Source of the DNA: an uncultured Aquimarina sp. | GTDB lineage: Bacteria; Bacteroidota; Bacteroidia; Flavobacteriales; Flavobacteriaceae | Assembly (NCBI GenBank): GCA_947496705.1 | Contig: CANMDW010000003.1 | Location: 1-64,000, forward strand | DNA length: 64,000 bases | Reading direction: 5' to 3' | Shown: positions 25,628 through 34,871 of the stretch, piece by piece | Position numbering within the stretch: position 1 is the first letter of the stretch | Layout of the letters: each line of letters opens with the position of its first letter | Made by a program: the position numbers and the translations under genes | The notes under the pieces: model-generated | Told to the model about the DNA's origin: nothing | Databases searched by the model: none | The model's input: only the letters and a program-made list of their open reading frames with translations

Positions 25628-28600
25628 ATGATTAAACTAACTAACATTTTTATTACCTCAGCACTCATTTCCTTCACTACTTATGCACAAAGTTTTCAAG
25701 TAAATGGCACAGTAACTGAAGAAAGAGGTCAAGGTGTACCCGGAGTAAGTATTATAATAAAAGGAACTCAAAAGGGTGCCGTTACTGACTTTGACGGCAA
25801 CTATATCTTGAAATCTGTTAATAAAGATGATATTTTGGTATATTCATTTATTGGCTTCATAACTCAAGAAGTACCTTTCGATGGCCAGTCGACTATTAAT
25901 ATCAATCTTGAACCCTCTTTAACTACCTTAAATGAGGTAGTGGTTACTTCACTTGGTATTACGAGAGCCCAGAAATCTTTAGGGTATGCCGTGCAAAAAG
26001 TTGGAGGAGATCAATTATCTGAAGCTATAGAAACTAACGTGGTCAACTCCCTTAGTGGAAAAGTAGCCGGCGTTCAAATAAATCAGTCAGGAACAGGTAT
26101 AGGAGGAACCTCAAAAGTAGTAATTAGAGGATATTCTTCTATAGAAGGCAATAACACCCCGCTGTATGTAATAGATGGAATTCCTATGTTAAATCCACAA
26201 GGAAGCGGAGTTCAGTTTGGTGGTTTTGATTTTGGTGATGGTATTTCTAATATCAATGCCAACGATATTGAATCTGTAAATGTTTTGAAAGGCGCCAGTG
26301 CTACGGCATTATATGGCTCGAGAGGACAAAACGGGGTGATTATGATAACTACTAAAAAAGGAAAAGTTAGAAGAGGTATCGGAGTGGAAATCAATTCTAA
26401 CTCTACCGTAGAACAAGGGCTGGTTTTTCCCGAGTTTCAGAATCAATTTGGAAGGGGATCGAATGGAAATTTTCCCATCAACAGCTCAGGAGAATTTAAC
26501 GATGCTATTATTGATAGTTGGGGGCCACTCATGAGAGGGCAAACTACCACTCCGGCCGGGGAGCCTTTAGTGAACTGGACCGGAGAACAGACGGCCTATT
26601 CACCACAACCAGATAATATTAAAGATTTTTTTAGGGTTGGTCATAGTTTTACAAACTCTATAGCATTCTCGGGAGGCAATGAAGACACACAAGCGAGATT
26701 ATCATTCGCCCATTTAAAAAATGAAGGAATCATGCGAAATAGTAATCTGGAAAGATTAAATATTAATCTGAATGTAAATTCCAGATTATCAAAGAACTTA
26801 AGTTTCGAAGGAAAAATAAATTACATCAAACAAGATGTCTTTAACAGACCTAATCTAACGTTGAGTCCTGACAACCCGATGAATAGTTTGATTCAGATGC
26901 CAAGAAATATCCGGTTAGAAGATTTAAAGGATTTCAGAACTGAGACAGGTCAGCCAAGAGTATATACAAATGGTTCAGTTACTACCTGGCAAAATCCTTA
27001 TTGGGCAGTTAATTTAAACACAAACAATGATACCCGCGATAGAGTGATCGGATTTATTAAATTAAATTATCAAATCACTGATTGGTTGAAAGTACATCTT
27101 CGCTCAGGAACCGACTTTTATCATGATTTTCGTCAAAACAGAAATGCGACCAATACGATCTACAGAGTAACTCCCGATAAAAGTTTTTATAACGAATTCT
27201 ACGGAAGGATAGAAGAGCGAAATACCGATATTTTATTTTCCTCATTTAATGACATTAATGAAAATCTAAGTATTTCGGCAGATATTGGTGCAAATGCCCG
27301 TAAAAACACAGCTAGATCATTGTCTACAACAGCACAGGGATTAAATATCCCCAACTTTTTTGTCATACAAAATGCTTTGAGTACCATTACAGAGGAAAGC
27401 GGTTCTGAATTAAAAAATAATTCAGTCTATGGATCTGTGCGAGGTGAATATAAGGACTACCTCTTTATAGAAGCCTCTGCCCGCAACGATTGGTCTTCTT
27501 CTCTACCGGCAGATAACCGTTCTTATTTTTATCCGGGTATTTCAACAAGTTTTATTTTTACCGATGCGCTTAATCTTGGCGGGGGAACTTTAAGCTATGG
27601 CAAATTACGTGCCTCCTATGCCGAAGTAGGTAACGATACAGGACCAGCACGATTACAAACCTTGTTTTCTGTTAATGGTCTGGCTCACGGCGGACAATCA
27701 TTCGGGCAAATCTCTCCTACCAGAGCTCCTGTAGATTTAAAACCTGAGCGTACCAAGACGTATGAAGCGGGGCTTGAAATGAGTTTTCTGAACAATAGAA
27801 TTTCAACTTCAGCTACTTACTATCACGCCAGAACCGAAAATCAGATTATCGAAGCCCCGGTATCTAATGCAAGTGGATTTAAAGAGTCTTTGATAAATGC
27901 AGGATTAATAGTAAATCAAGGCGTAGAAGTATCCCTGAATATAATTCCTTTTAAAAACAATAATCTTCGGTACGAAACATACTTCAACTTTACAAAAAAC
28001 GTATCCGAGATAAAAGAACTGGCCCCAGACGTAGAAGTATATGATCTGACCAATGAAGTATATGATCAATTTGGAGTAGCGGTATTAGCAGAAGTAGGAG
28101 GTGAATTCGGGGATATTTATGCCAATCAGGCATATTTACGGGATCCTGTTACCGGACAGCGTATTATCAATGAACAAGGATTACCCGTTCAAGACCCGTC
28201 TGGAAGAAAAAAAATAGGAAACTTTCAGCCAGATTTTTTACTGGGATGGGGACATCGTTTTTCTTACAAAAATTTCAGTTTCTCAGCATTGATCGATATT
28301 AGAAAAGGAGGGGATATTTTCTCTTTCAGTAATTCTGTAGCTGCGGCCAATGGAAATGCTTTTTATACCAGAGACGACCGCCTGGAATGGTATGCCGGAG
28401 CTGGAGGTTATGTTGCTGAGGGGATAACAGAAGGCGGCACTCCTAACACTGTAGAAATAGATCCCCAAACGTATTGGCAGAATGTAGGTGGAAGGGGAAG
28501 TTTATTTGCTGAAGAGTTTTTGTACGACGGTAGTTTCGTAAAATTACGGGAGGTTACCATAGGATATACTTTTCCAAAGAATTTTTTAGGGGATAATTTT

Positions 28601-28771
28601 ATTGATAAAATGAGAATTTCTCTAGTGGGCAGAAATTTGTTTATTTTCTACAAAGACACTGAAGGATTTGATCCTGAAGCCACTTTTAACTCAGGAAATG
28701 CTCAGGGAATAGAAGCATTTGCTTTCCCAAGCACACGCAGTATGGGTCTAAATATTAATATTTCTTTATAA
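25628..28771 (+). CDS. susC: SusC/RagA TonB-dependent transporter
   Basis: A 1047-aa outer-membrane transporter: signal peptide (1-20, TTYAQ), carboxypeptidase D-like N-terminal domain (about 22-100, 'GVPGVSIIIKGTQKGAVTDFDGNY'), TonB box region (LNEVVVTSLG), plug domain ('NVLKGASATALYGSRGQNGVI') and a beta barrel ending in NINISL. It imports oligosaccharides across the outer membrane together with SusD, whose gene begins one base after its stop codon. Length and architecture are standard for the family. The CPD domain is the usual type and there is no anti-sigma-factor signalling domain. Confidence 0.95.
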   Translation: MIKLTNIFITSALISFTTYAQSFQVNGTVTEERGQGVPGVSIIIKGTQKGAVTDFDGNYILKSVNKDDILVYSFIGFITQEVPFDGQSTININLEPSLTTLNEVVVTSLGITRAQKSLGYAVQKVGGDQLSEAIETNVVNSLSGKVAGVQINQSGTGIGGTSKVVIRGYSSIEGNNTPLYVIDGIPMLNPQGSGVQFGGFDFGDGISNINANDIESVNVLKGASATALYGSRGQNGVIMITTKKGKVRRGIGVEINSNSTVEQGLVFPEFQNQFGRGSNGNFPINSSGEFNDAIIDSWGPLMRGQTTTPAGEPLVNWTGEQTAYSPQPDNIKDFFRVGHSFTNSIAFSGGNEDTQARLSFAHLKNEGIMRNSNLERLNINLNVNSRLSKNLSFEGKINYIKQDVFNRPNLTLSPDNPMNSLIQMPRNIRLEDLKDFRTETGQPRVYTNGSVTTWQNPYWAVNLNTNNDTRDRVIGFIKLNYQITDWLKVHLRSGTDFYHDFRQNRNATNTIYRVTPDKSFYNEFYGRIEERNTDILFSSFNDINENLSISADIGANARKNTARSLSTTAQGLNIPNFFVIQNALSTITEESGSELKNNSVYGSVRGEYKDYLFIEASARNDWSSSLPADNRSYFYPGISTSFIFTDALNLGGGTLSYGKLRASYAEVGNDTGPARLQTLFSVNGLAHGGQSFGQISPTRAPVDLKPERTKTYEAGLEMSFLNNRISTSATYYHARTENQIIEAPVSNASGFKESLINAGLIVNQGVEVSLNIIPFKNNNLRYETYFNFTKNVSEIKELAPDVEVYDLTNEVYDQFGVAVLAEVGGEFGDIYANQAYLRDPVTGQRIINEQGLPVQDPSGRKKIGNFQPDFLLGWGHRFSYKNFSFSALIDIRKGGDIFSFSNSVAAANGNAFYTRDDRLEWYAGAGGYVAEGITEGGTPNTVEIDPQTYWQNVGGRGSLFAEEFLYDGSFVKLREVTIGYTFPKNFLGDNFIDKMRISLVGRNLFIFYKDTEGFDPEATFNSGNAQGIEAFAFPSTRSMGLNINISL

Positions 28772-28772
28772 T

Positions 28773-30314
28773 ATGAGTACTACAAAATTTATAACATACA
28801 GTTCAATATTTATTTTATTCATACTAGTAGTAGGTTCTTGTACCTCAGATTTTGATGAAATAAACAGAAGCCAAACCGGCCTTACAGGCGATCGATTTGA
28901 AGAAGACCTATTGCTAACAAGGTCTTTGGTGTACGGAGCACTACGCTACACAGAATATCAAAGAGCACAGCAATTATATACACAACATTATATGCAATAT
29001 TATGCTGTGTCGGTTTCCTATTTCCCTACCGACAGATACGTTACCAGAAATGACTGGCTAACCGCATATTGGCGAGAAGCTTATGCAGATTTTGGGATGC
29101 AATGCCAACAAGTTATTGAGTTGACAGAAGGCAATGTATTGAAAAGTAATAAGACCAGTATCGCAAAGATATGGAAGGTTTTTATTATGCATAGAATTAC
29201 CGACTTTTGGGGAGATGTGCCTTACTTTGAGGCTTTTACCGGAGATATTACACCAGCATACACCCCGCAGGAAGAAATTTATCAGGACATGCTTTCTGTT
29301 TTGAAAGAAGAGGCCGTAAAACTAGCTACTCCTTCTACAGAAAATTTTGAAGCAGCAGATGTAATATACAATGGGGACAGGGGTCTGTGGATCAAATTTG
29401 CAAATTCTTTGAGGTTAAGACTGGCTATGCGGTTGAGCAATGTAAACCCTACGCTGGCACAACAACATGTTTCTGAGGTGTTAGCTGAAGATAACCTTAT
29501 TACAAATAATACAGAATCTGCAGTCTTACCTTATGGTAAGGATTTTGGTAATGCTATTGAAAATGTACAACCCATGAGTGTGCTCAGAAATTTTAACGAA
29601 TACAGGATGAGCAATACATTGGTTGATTTTCTCAAAGACAACAATGATCCTCGTTTAGAACTTTTTGTAGAACCTACAGAGGGTGGGGAATATGAAGGCC
29701 TTCAGAATGGACTCAATCCTGAACAAATTAATGTATCAGATTTAGCCAACTTTTCGAGAGATTCTAATATCATTTCAAATCAAGCTACGCCTACCGGATT
29801 AATGATCTACCCTGAAGTTTTATTTTTAAAAGCCGAAGCTGCATTGCGCGGTTGGGGAACTGGTTCGGCCCAACAATTTTATGAAGATGGAATCAAAGCC
29901 TCTATCGACTATTGGAATACTATTTATACAACCTTAAAAAACACTTTGCCTGCAGAGGAAGCAGATGCCCTGCCAAACCTCGCAATTACAGATATTACTA
30001 TTAGTGATTATATAGCAGAACCAGCAGTTGCCTACAATTCGGCTACGGGATTGGATCAGATCATCACTCAAAAATGGGTAGCCCTTTTAAATCAGGGTTT
30101 TGAAGCCTACGCTGAATACAGAAGGACCGGTTTTCCAAAGCTAAATCCTATTCCCAATACCAATGGGGAAAGCGAAACAGGAGGTACAAGTTTACCTATA
30201 CGGGTAAAATACCCAGCCGAAGAGCAAACATTGAATAGGATAGAGTATAATATCGCTATTGGGAGACAAGGACCCGATTTACCTACCACAAGTGTATGGT
30301 GGGATATACAATAA
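28773..30314 (+). CDS. susD: SusD/RagB glycan-binding lipoprotein
   Basis: A 513-aa lipoprotein with a signal ending in a lipobox (VVGSC, Cys about 24). The body matches SusD/RagB: 'IAKIWKVFIMHRITDFWGDVPY' and later 'YPEVLFLKAEAALRGW' and 'EYRRTGFPKL'. It forms the lid on the SusC channel at the cell surface. It is immediately downstream of susC1 and 33 bp upstream of the DUF5018 lipoprotein gene. Confidence 0.94.
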   Translation: MSTTKFITYSSIFILFILVVGSCTSDFDEINRSQTGLTGDRFEEDLLLTRSLVYGALRYTEYQRAQQLYTQHYMQYYAVSVSYFPTDRYVTRNDWLTAYWREAYADFGMQCQQVIELTEGNVLKSNKTSIAKIWKVFIMHRITDFWGDVPYFEAFTGDITPAYTPQEEIYQDMLSVLKEEAVKLATPSTENFEAADVIYNGDRGLWIKFANSLRLRLAMRLSNVNPTLAQQHVSEVLAEDNLITNNTESAVLPYGKDFGNAIENVQPMSVLRNFNEYRMSNTLVDFLKDNNDPRLELFVEPTEGGEYEGLQNGLNPEQINVSDLANFSRDSNIISNQATPTGLMIYPEVLFLKAEAALRGWGTGSAQQFYEDGIKASIDYWNTIYTTLKNTLPAEEADALPNLAITDITISDYIAEPAVAYNSATGLDQIITQKWVALLNQGFEAYAEYRRTGFPKLNPIPNTNGESETGGTSLPIRVKYPAEEQTLNRIEYNIAIGRQGPDLPTTSVWWDIQ

Positions 30315-30347
30315 AAGAGAATAATTATAAACTTAATTTATAAGCTT

Positions 30348-32030
30348 ATGGAATATATAAAACAATTTAAATTTAGTAGAGTATTGCTTATAGTAATAAT
30401 GGGATGTGCTGTCCTTACCTCTTGTGGTAATGATGACGACGGATCAGAACCAGTGAAAAGTAGTGAGAAGGAAATCACCTCTTTTGTGTTTGGTGAATTA
30501 ACACCTCCTGCCAACGGTACAATTTCTGGTAACGCAATAGCGGTAACTGTATCTGATGCTACAGATGTTACGGCATTAAAGCCAACTATTGCTGTTTCTG
30601 CAGGGGCAACTATATCTCCTGCCTCGGGAGTAGCTCGGGATTTTAGCTCACCGGTTACCTATACCGTTACCGCCGAGGATGGCAGCACAGGTACATACAC
30701 AGTTACTGTAACTAAAGAAAATTCACAAAGCAATGAAGCAGAGATCACTTCTTTTGCATTTGGCGGTTTAACACCTCCAATCGATGGAATTATTACGAAT
30801 ACCGCAATTGCAGTATCCACACCTTTTGATACAGACATTAATGCATTAGTACCTACAATTGTCATTTCTGCCAACGCTACAATATCCCCAGAATCGGGTG
30901 TTGCACAGGATTTTTCAACGCCTGTACAATATACTGTAACCGCACAAGATGGAACCACTACCACGGTGTATACGGTTACCGTTACCCCAGATCCCGAACC
31001 AATAATAAAAATTACTCCTGTTTGGGAAAAAACATTAAAAGAGAATGGTTTTCCGGCTTGGTTTACAGCTAATAATGATAGGGATATAAGTGTTTCAGGG
31101 GATTATGCATATGTTCATAATAATAACGATAAGATAAGAGTTATTTCTTTATTAGATGGCTCCGATGTTTCTGCAGGGTTTGATGGAGATGCAGCAAACC
31201 CTAACAAAGAGTTTATCAACGGTAAGCAAAATTTCGCTTCGGGTAATCTTTTCTTACTAGGCACATCCACAGACAGCCAGGGTAAAATTATTGCTTCTAA
31301 TTTTAGAGCCGGATCTGATGCATTGAACCCCTGGAATGTATATAAATGGGATTCTAAAGATGCCACCCAAGAACTATTGTTTGCTTACCCTACTCCGGCA
31401 GGCCAGAATTTAGGAGGCAATATTACAGTGGTAGGAGATGTAACTGCAGATGCTACGGTATATGCTCCCGGAGCAGGATCAAATACCATATTAAAATTTA
31501 ATATCTCCGGAGGAACCCCAAATATAGTTCCAACGATCATCACTTTAAGTGATTTGGTATCCCTGGGCAATGTTCCTGATGTGGTGCCAACTTCGGCAGA
31601 TGCTGATGCTACTTTACTTATTACAGGAACAGGTGTTGGCGGCCTTGCAGAGTACAATCAGGATGGAAGTCTGGTGAGCAAATTGGATGATACCGTTTTG
31701 AATACTGGAGACACAGCTCCGTTATTTTTGTATGCTTTAGATATAACAGCCTTTGAAATATCAGGTAGAAAAATTATAGCCACTACAGCTACCGATTTTA
31801 CTGACGGTGCTGCAGATGATGGTTATTTGTATATTATCGATTATACAGAAGGCCTAGATAAAGTAACAGCAGATGATATTCAGAGAATTGCTTTTACACC
31901 TAATGGTAACATTGATAAAAATCTTAATGGTACCGGTGGTGTGGATGTCTTAATAAACGGTAACGAAGCCACTGTATACGCCATGATTACTAATTTTGGT
32001 ATTGGAGCGTATAAAGTAACTTACGAATAA
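30348..32030 (+). CDS. DUF5018 surface lipoprotein with C-terminal propeller-like domain
   Basis: A 560-aa lipoprotein (lipobox LTSC, Cys about 26). Two DUF5018-type Ig-like modules (about 40-125 and 130-215), each with a 'TVSDATDVTALKPTIAVS' type sequence and a YTVTA.DG segment, precede a ~340-residue region with repeated short beta-rich motifs that looks like a beta-propeller, possibly DUF4623. It occupies the SusE/F position, so a role as surface glycan-binding protein is the most likely. It is paralogous to the 32271 gene. Confidence 0.8.
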   Translation: MEYIKQFKFSRVLLIVIMGCAVLTSCGNDDDGSEPVKSSEKEITSFVFGELTPPANGTISGNAIAVTVSDATDVTALKPTIAVSAGATISPASGVARDFSSPVTYTVTAEDGSTGTYTVTVTKENSQSNEAEITSFAFGGLTPPIDGIITNTAIAVSTPFDTDINALVPTIVISANATISPESGVAQDFSTPVQYTVTAQDGTTTTVYTVTVTPDPEPIIKITPVWEKTLKENGFPAWFTANNDRDISVSGDYAYVHNNNDKIRVISLLDGSDVSAGFDGDAANPNKEFINGKQNFASGNLFLLGTSTDSQGKIIASNFRAGSDALNPWNVYKWDSKDATQELLFAYPTPAGQNLGGNITVVGDVTADATVYAPGAGSNTILKFNISGGTPNIVPTIITLSDLVSLGNVPDVVPTSADADATLLITGTGVGGLAEYNQDGSLVSKLDDTVLNTGDTAPLFLYALDITAFEISGRKIIATTATDFTDGAADDGYLYIIDYTEGLDKVTADDIQRIAFTPNGNIDKNLNGTGGVDVLINGNEATVYAMITNFGIGAYKVTYE

Positions 32031-32060
32031 TAAAAATGTAAGGCATTAGATAGTTATTTT

Positions 32061-32123
32061 ATATATATATATATATATAGCTCATCTTGAGTTTTGGTAT
32101 TTAGACAAAAAATCAAGATGAGC
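32061..32123 (+). terminator. AT tract and 11-bp hairpin between the DUF5018 genes
   Basis: A (AT)9 tract at 32061-32078 is followed by a perfect inverted repeat (GCTCATCTTGA 32080-32090, TCAAGATGAGC 32113-32123; 22-base loop). It may be a terminator or attenuator. Because the same-strand operon continues at 32271, it may set a lower level for the later hydrolase genes. Confidence 0.55.
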
Positions 32124-32270
32124 TCATATAAGGAGGTTACAGATTCAGGAGCTGTCTTATTATAAAAATATATTTTAAAGAATACCAGGAATCATTGTTT
32201 TAGATTGAGAATGGCTGCCTTTGGCACCCCATAAACAGTAAAGATTTTATTTACAATCAATTACATTCTT

Positions 32271-33671
32271 ATGAATTTATGTATTAGCACCCGATTTTTG
32301 TTTTGTTTAGCTATGACTGCATTATTTTTTGTAGCATGTGATGAAGAGACTACCTTTAATGAAGGTCCTTTCGTGAGCAAGCGAACCCAAATTTTATCTT
32401 TCCAATTATCAGATGTAGACCCCCCTATTGATGCAAACATAAATGAAGAGGAAAAACTGATAACTGCTAAAGTTCCCTTTGGTACTAATTTAGCCGAACT
32501 CACCCCTATCATATCAATATCCAATAAAGCTACTGTATCCCCACCTTCGGGAGTACCAAATAACTTTGTTGATGCTACCACCTATACCGTAAATGCAGAA
32601 AATGGAGCCACCCAGGAGTATCAGGTAATTATAACCCAGTCAGAGCCAGATGCTACATCAGTATTGGTACTTAGTGATCCCGTATGGAATTTCTCTCCCT
32701 CCGGAACCGGAGTACCAAGCTATTTTACTTCAAACGGTGAAAGGGGACTTGCTTATGGGAATGAGCATCTTTACATTACCAACAACAATGACAAAATACT
32801 CATCATCAACCCTGTCGATGGAGCTCAATTAGGGCTTTTGGATATGACCGACATAGAAGGAGGAAACCCTAAAATTGCCGATATAGACGTAAGTGATGAC
32901 GGAACCATATTGGCATGTAATACCGTAGAATGGACTAGTGACGGCGGTGGTGAAGCCACCACATTTAAAATATATAAATGGAACAATGAAGCTGCACAAC
33001 CAGAAGTATTCCTTACCTACACAAATTCAGAATACCGTATGGGAGATAGTTTCTCAGTAATTGGCGATATTACCAAAGATGCCGTAATCCTCACTACCTT
33101 CGGAAGAAAATTTCTTCCTCCCGCTATACGAGGCGACCTTATTTTTAGATGGAATGTAACCAATGGTGTAGTAGATTCAGAACCAGAAATAATAACAGTA
33201 GGTGGATTAGCCACCTTGACAAAGCTAGGGTCCAGGCCTCATGCGCAGCTACTCACTATTGATGACACTTCCTATTATGTAAATGCAAATGATATTGAGT
33301 TTACCAAGGTCAATCTTACGGGAACATTCGAAAACAGGATCCCAAATCTTGGGAGTGAGCTCTATAACGGCTTTACGTCTTATTTTGAAATTTTTCAATT
33401 TGCGGGAAAAACCGTTTTGGTTACTTCCTTTCCGAGAAGTTCAAAAGAAAGCAGACTTATAGTTATAGATATTACTGATGGTATAGAAAATGTAACCAAT
33501 AAGGAAGTAATTTTAAGTCAGAATTTTATGACAGGTGCCAATGAAATTGCCAATGTAAATGCCTCTGGGGCAGTATCAGTAAACGTAGTGAATCAAAATA
33601 AAACAGAAATTTATTGCCTTATCACTAATCAGGCACTGGTAAAATTCGATCTATCTACCCAATTAGAATAA
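32271..33671 (+). CDS. DUF5018 surface lipoprotein, shorter paralogue
   Basis: A 466-aa lipoprotein (lipobox FVAC). It has one DUF5018-type module (about 40-130, 'ITAKVPFGTNLAELTPIISIS') and a C-terminal part similar to that of the 30348 gene, including the 'AYGNEHLYITNNNDKILIINP' segment. It is another probable surface glycan-binding protein. It follows the hairpin at 32080 and precedes the GHL10 gene by 2 bp. Confidence 0.8.
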   Translation: MNLCISTRFLFCLAMTALFFVACDEETTFNEGPFVSKRTQILSFQLSDVDPPIDANINEEEKLITAKVPFGTNLAELTPIISISNKATVSPPSGVPNNFVDATTYTVNAENGATQEYQVIITQSEPDATSVLVLSDPVWNFSPSGTGVPSYFTSNGERGLAYGNEHLYITNNNDKILIINPVDGAQLGLLDMTDIEGGNPKIADIDVSDDGTILACNTVEWTSDGGGEATTFKIYKWNNEAAQPEVFLTYTNSEYRMGDSFSVIGDITKDAVILTTFGRKFLPPAIRGDLIFRWNVTNGVVDSEPEIITVGGLATLTKLGSRPHAQLLTIDDTSYYVNANDIEFTKVNLTGTFENRIPNLGSELYNGFTSYFEIFQFAGKTVLVTSFPRSSKESRLIVIDITDGIENVTNKEVILSQNFMTGANEIANVNASGAVSVNVVNQNKTEIYCLITNQALVKFDLSTQLE

Positions 33672-33673
33672 CA

Positions 33674-34870
33674 ATGAGAAATTCTAAATACACTAATTTT
33701 AACGCTTTCACCACACTGCTTTTACTAGTGTGTTTGATGGGTCTGCCAATAGCTATAAATGCGGCAATTGCCAATGAAAAAAACCCAGAAAAACAGGTGA
33801 CCGCAATAAGAGGTGTGTGGTTGACCAACATAGCGAGTAACGCGCTTTATTCAAAAAAAAATATTACCGATGCTGTAACCAAATGCGCAGACTTGGGCTT
33901 TAATACGATTTTTATAGTTACCTACAATGGCGGATACACACTTTTTCCTAGCGAGGCGGCTAAAACCATTACTGGTAAAAAAATTCACCCTGATTTTGCA
34001 GGACGGGATCCTTTAAAAGAAGTAATTAAAGAAGCCCATAAACACAACATAAAAGTATTTGCCTGGTTTGAATTTGGTTTTGCTTCTTCTCACAAGGATA
34101 GTACGGGGGGAACAATTATTAGAAACAAACCCGAATGGGCCTCAAAAGATATCCATGGAAATATTACTGAAAAAAATAATTTTCAGTGGTTAAATCCTTT
34201 TCATCCGGAAGTTCAGGAATATATGAAAAATCTCATAGTAGAAGTAGTAAAAAACTACGATTTGGATGGTATTCAAGGAGACGATCGCCTTCCGGCACTT
34301 CCTTCTAATGGGGGGTATGACGAATATACCGTTAATTTATATAAAAGCGAACATGCAAATAAACCACCTCCAGCTTATGAAAAAGATTATGAATGGATAA
34401 AGTGGAGATCCAATAAACTCACCCTATTTTTAAAGGATATAGTAACCACTTTAAGAGCTGAAGATGCTAATATTATAATATCTATGGCACCAAGCATCTA
34501 TCCCTGGAGCGAAGAAAATTACCTGCAGGATTGGCCAACCTGGCTGAAATTAGGCTTGGTAGATGTAATGATTCCTCAGGTATATCGCTATAAGTTTGAA
34601 GCATATCAAAGAGAAATAGATAAGATCTATAAAGCTCAAGTTAGTAAAGAAAATCAGTTTCGGGTGCTTCCCGGGGTTCTTTTACAGGTAGATGATTATA
34701 ATCCTTCTAATGAATTTTTATCAAAAATGATTGATTACAATAGGCAGATAGGTGTTCATGGAGAAGTCTATTTCTTTTATGAAGGGATAAAAAAATTCGA
34801 AGACTTTTTCAAATCTGTTTATCCCACCCAAAGTAACTTTCCAAAAAATTTAATTCAACAAAAATTATAA
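33674..34870 (+). CDS. GHL10-type glycosyl hydrolase (no DUF5018)
   Basis: A 398-aa protein with a signal peptide (about 1-30, ending INAAIAN) and a PF02638-like TIM barrel: 'RGVWLTNIASNAL', 'CADLGFNTIFIVTYNG', 'HNIKVFAWFEFGF' and 'DLDGIQGDDRLPALPSNGGYD'. The 'DGIQGDDR' segment corresponds to the conserved acidic strand of the family. It should be an endo-acting or exo-acting glycosidase in the periplasm or at the surface; the substrate is unknown. It is close to the catalytic part of the next gene. Confidence 0.82.
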   Translation: MRNSKYTNFNAFTTLLLLVCLMGLPIAINAAIANEKNPEKQVTAIRGVWLTNIASNALYSKKNITDAVTKCADLGFNTIFIVTYNGGYTLFPSEAAKTITGKKIHPDFAGRDPLKEVIKEAHKHNIKVFAWFEFGFASSHKDSTGGTIIRNKPEWASKDIHGNITEKNNFQWLNPFHPEVQEYMKNLIVEVVKNYDLDGIQGDDRLPALPSNGGYDEYTVNLYKSEHANKPPPAYEKDYEWIKWRSNKLTLFLKDIVTTLRAEDANIIISMAPSIYPWSEENYLQDWPTWLKLGLVDVMIPQVYRYKFEAYQREIDKIYKAQVSKENQFRVLPGVLLQVDDYNPSNEFLSKMIDYNRQIGVHGEVYFFYEGIKKFEDFFKSVYPTQSNFPKNLIQQKL

Positions 34871-34871
34871 A

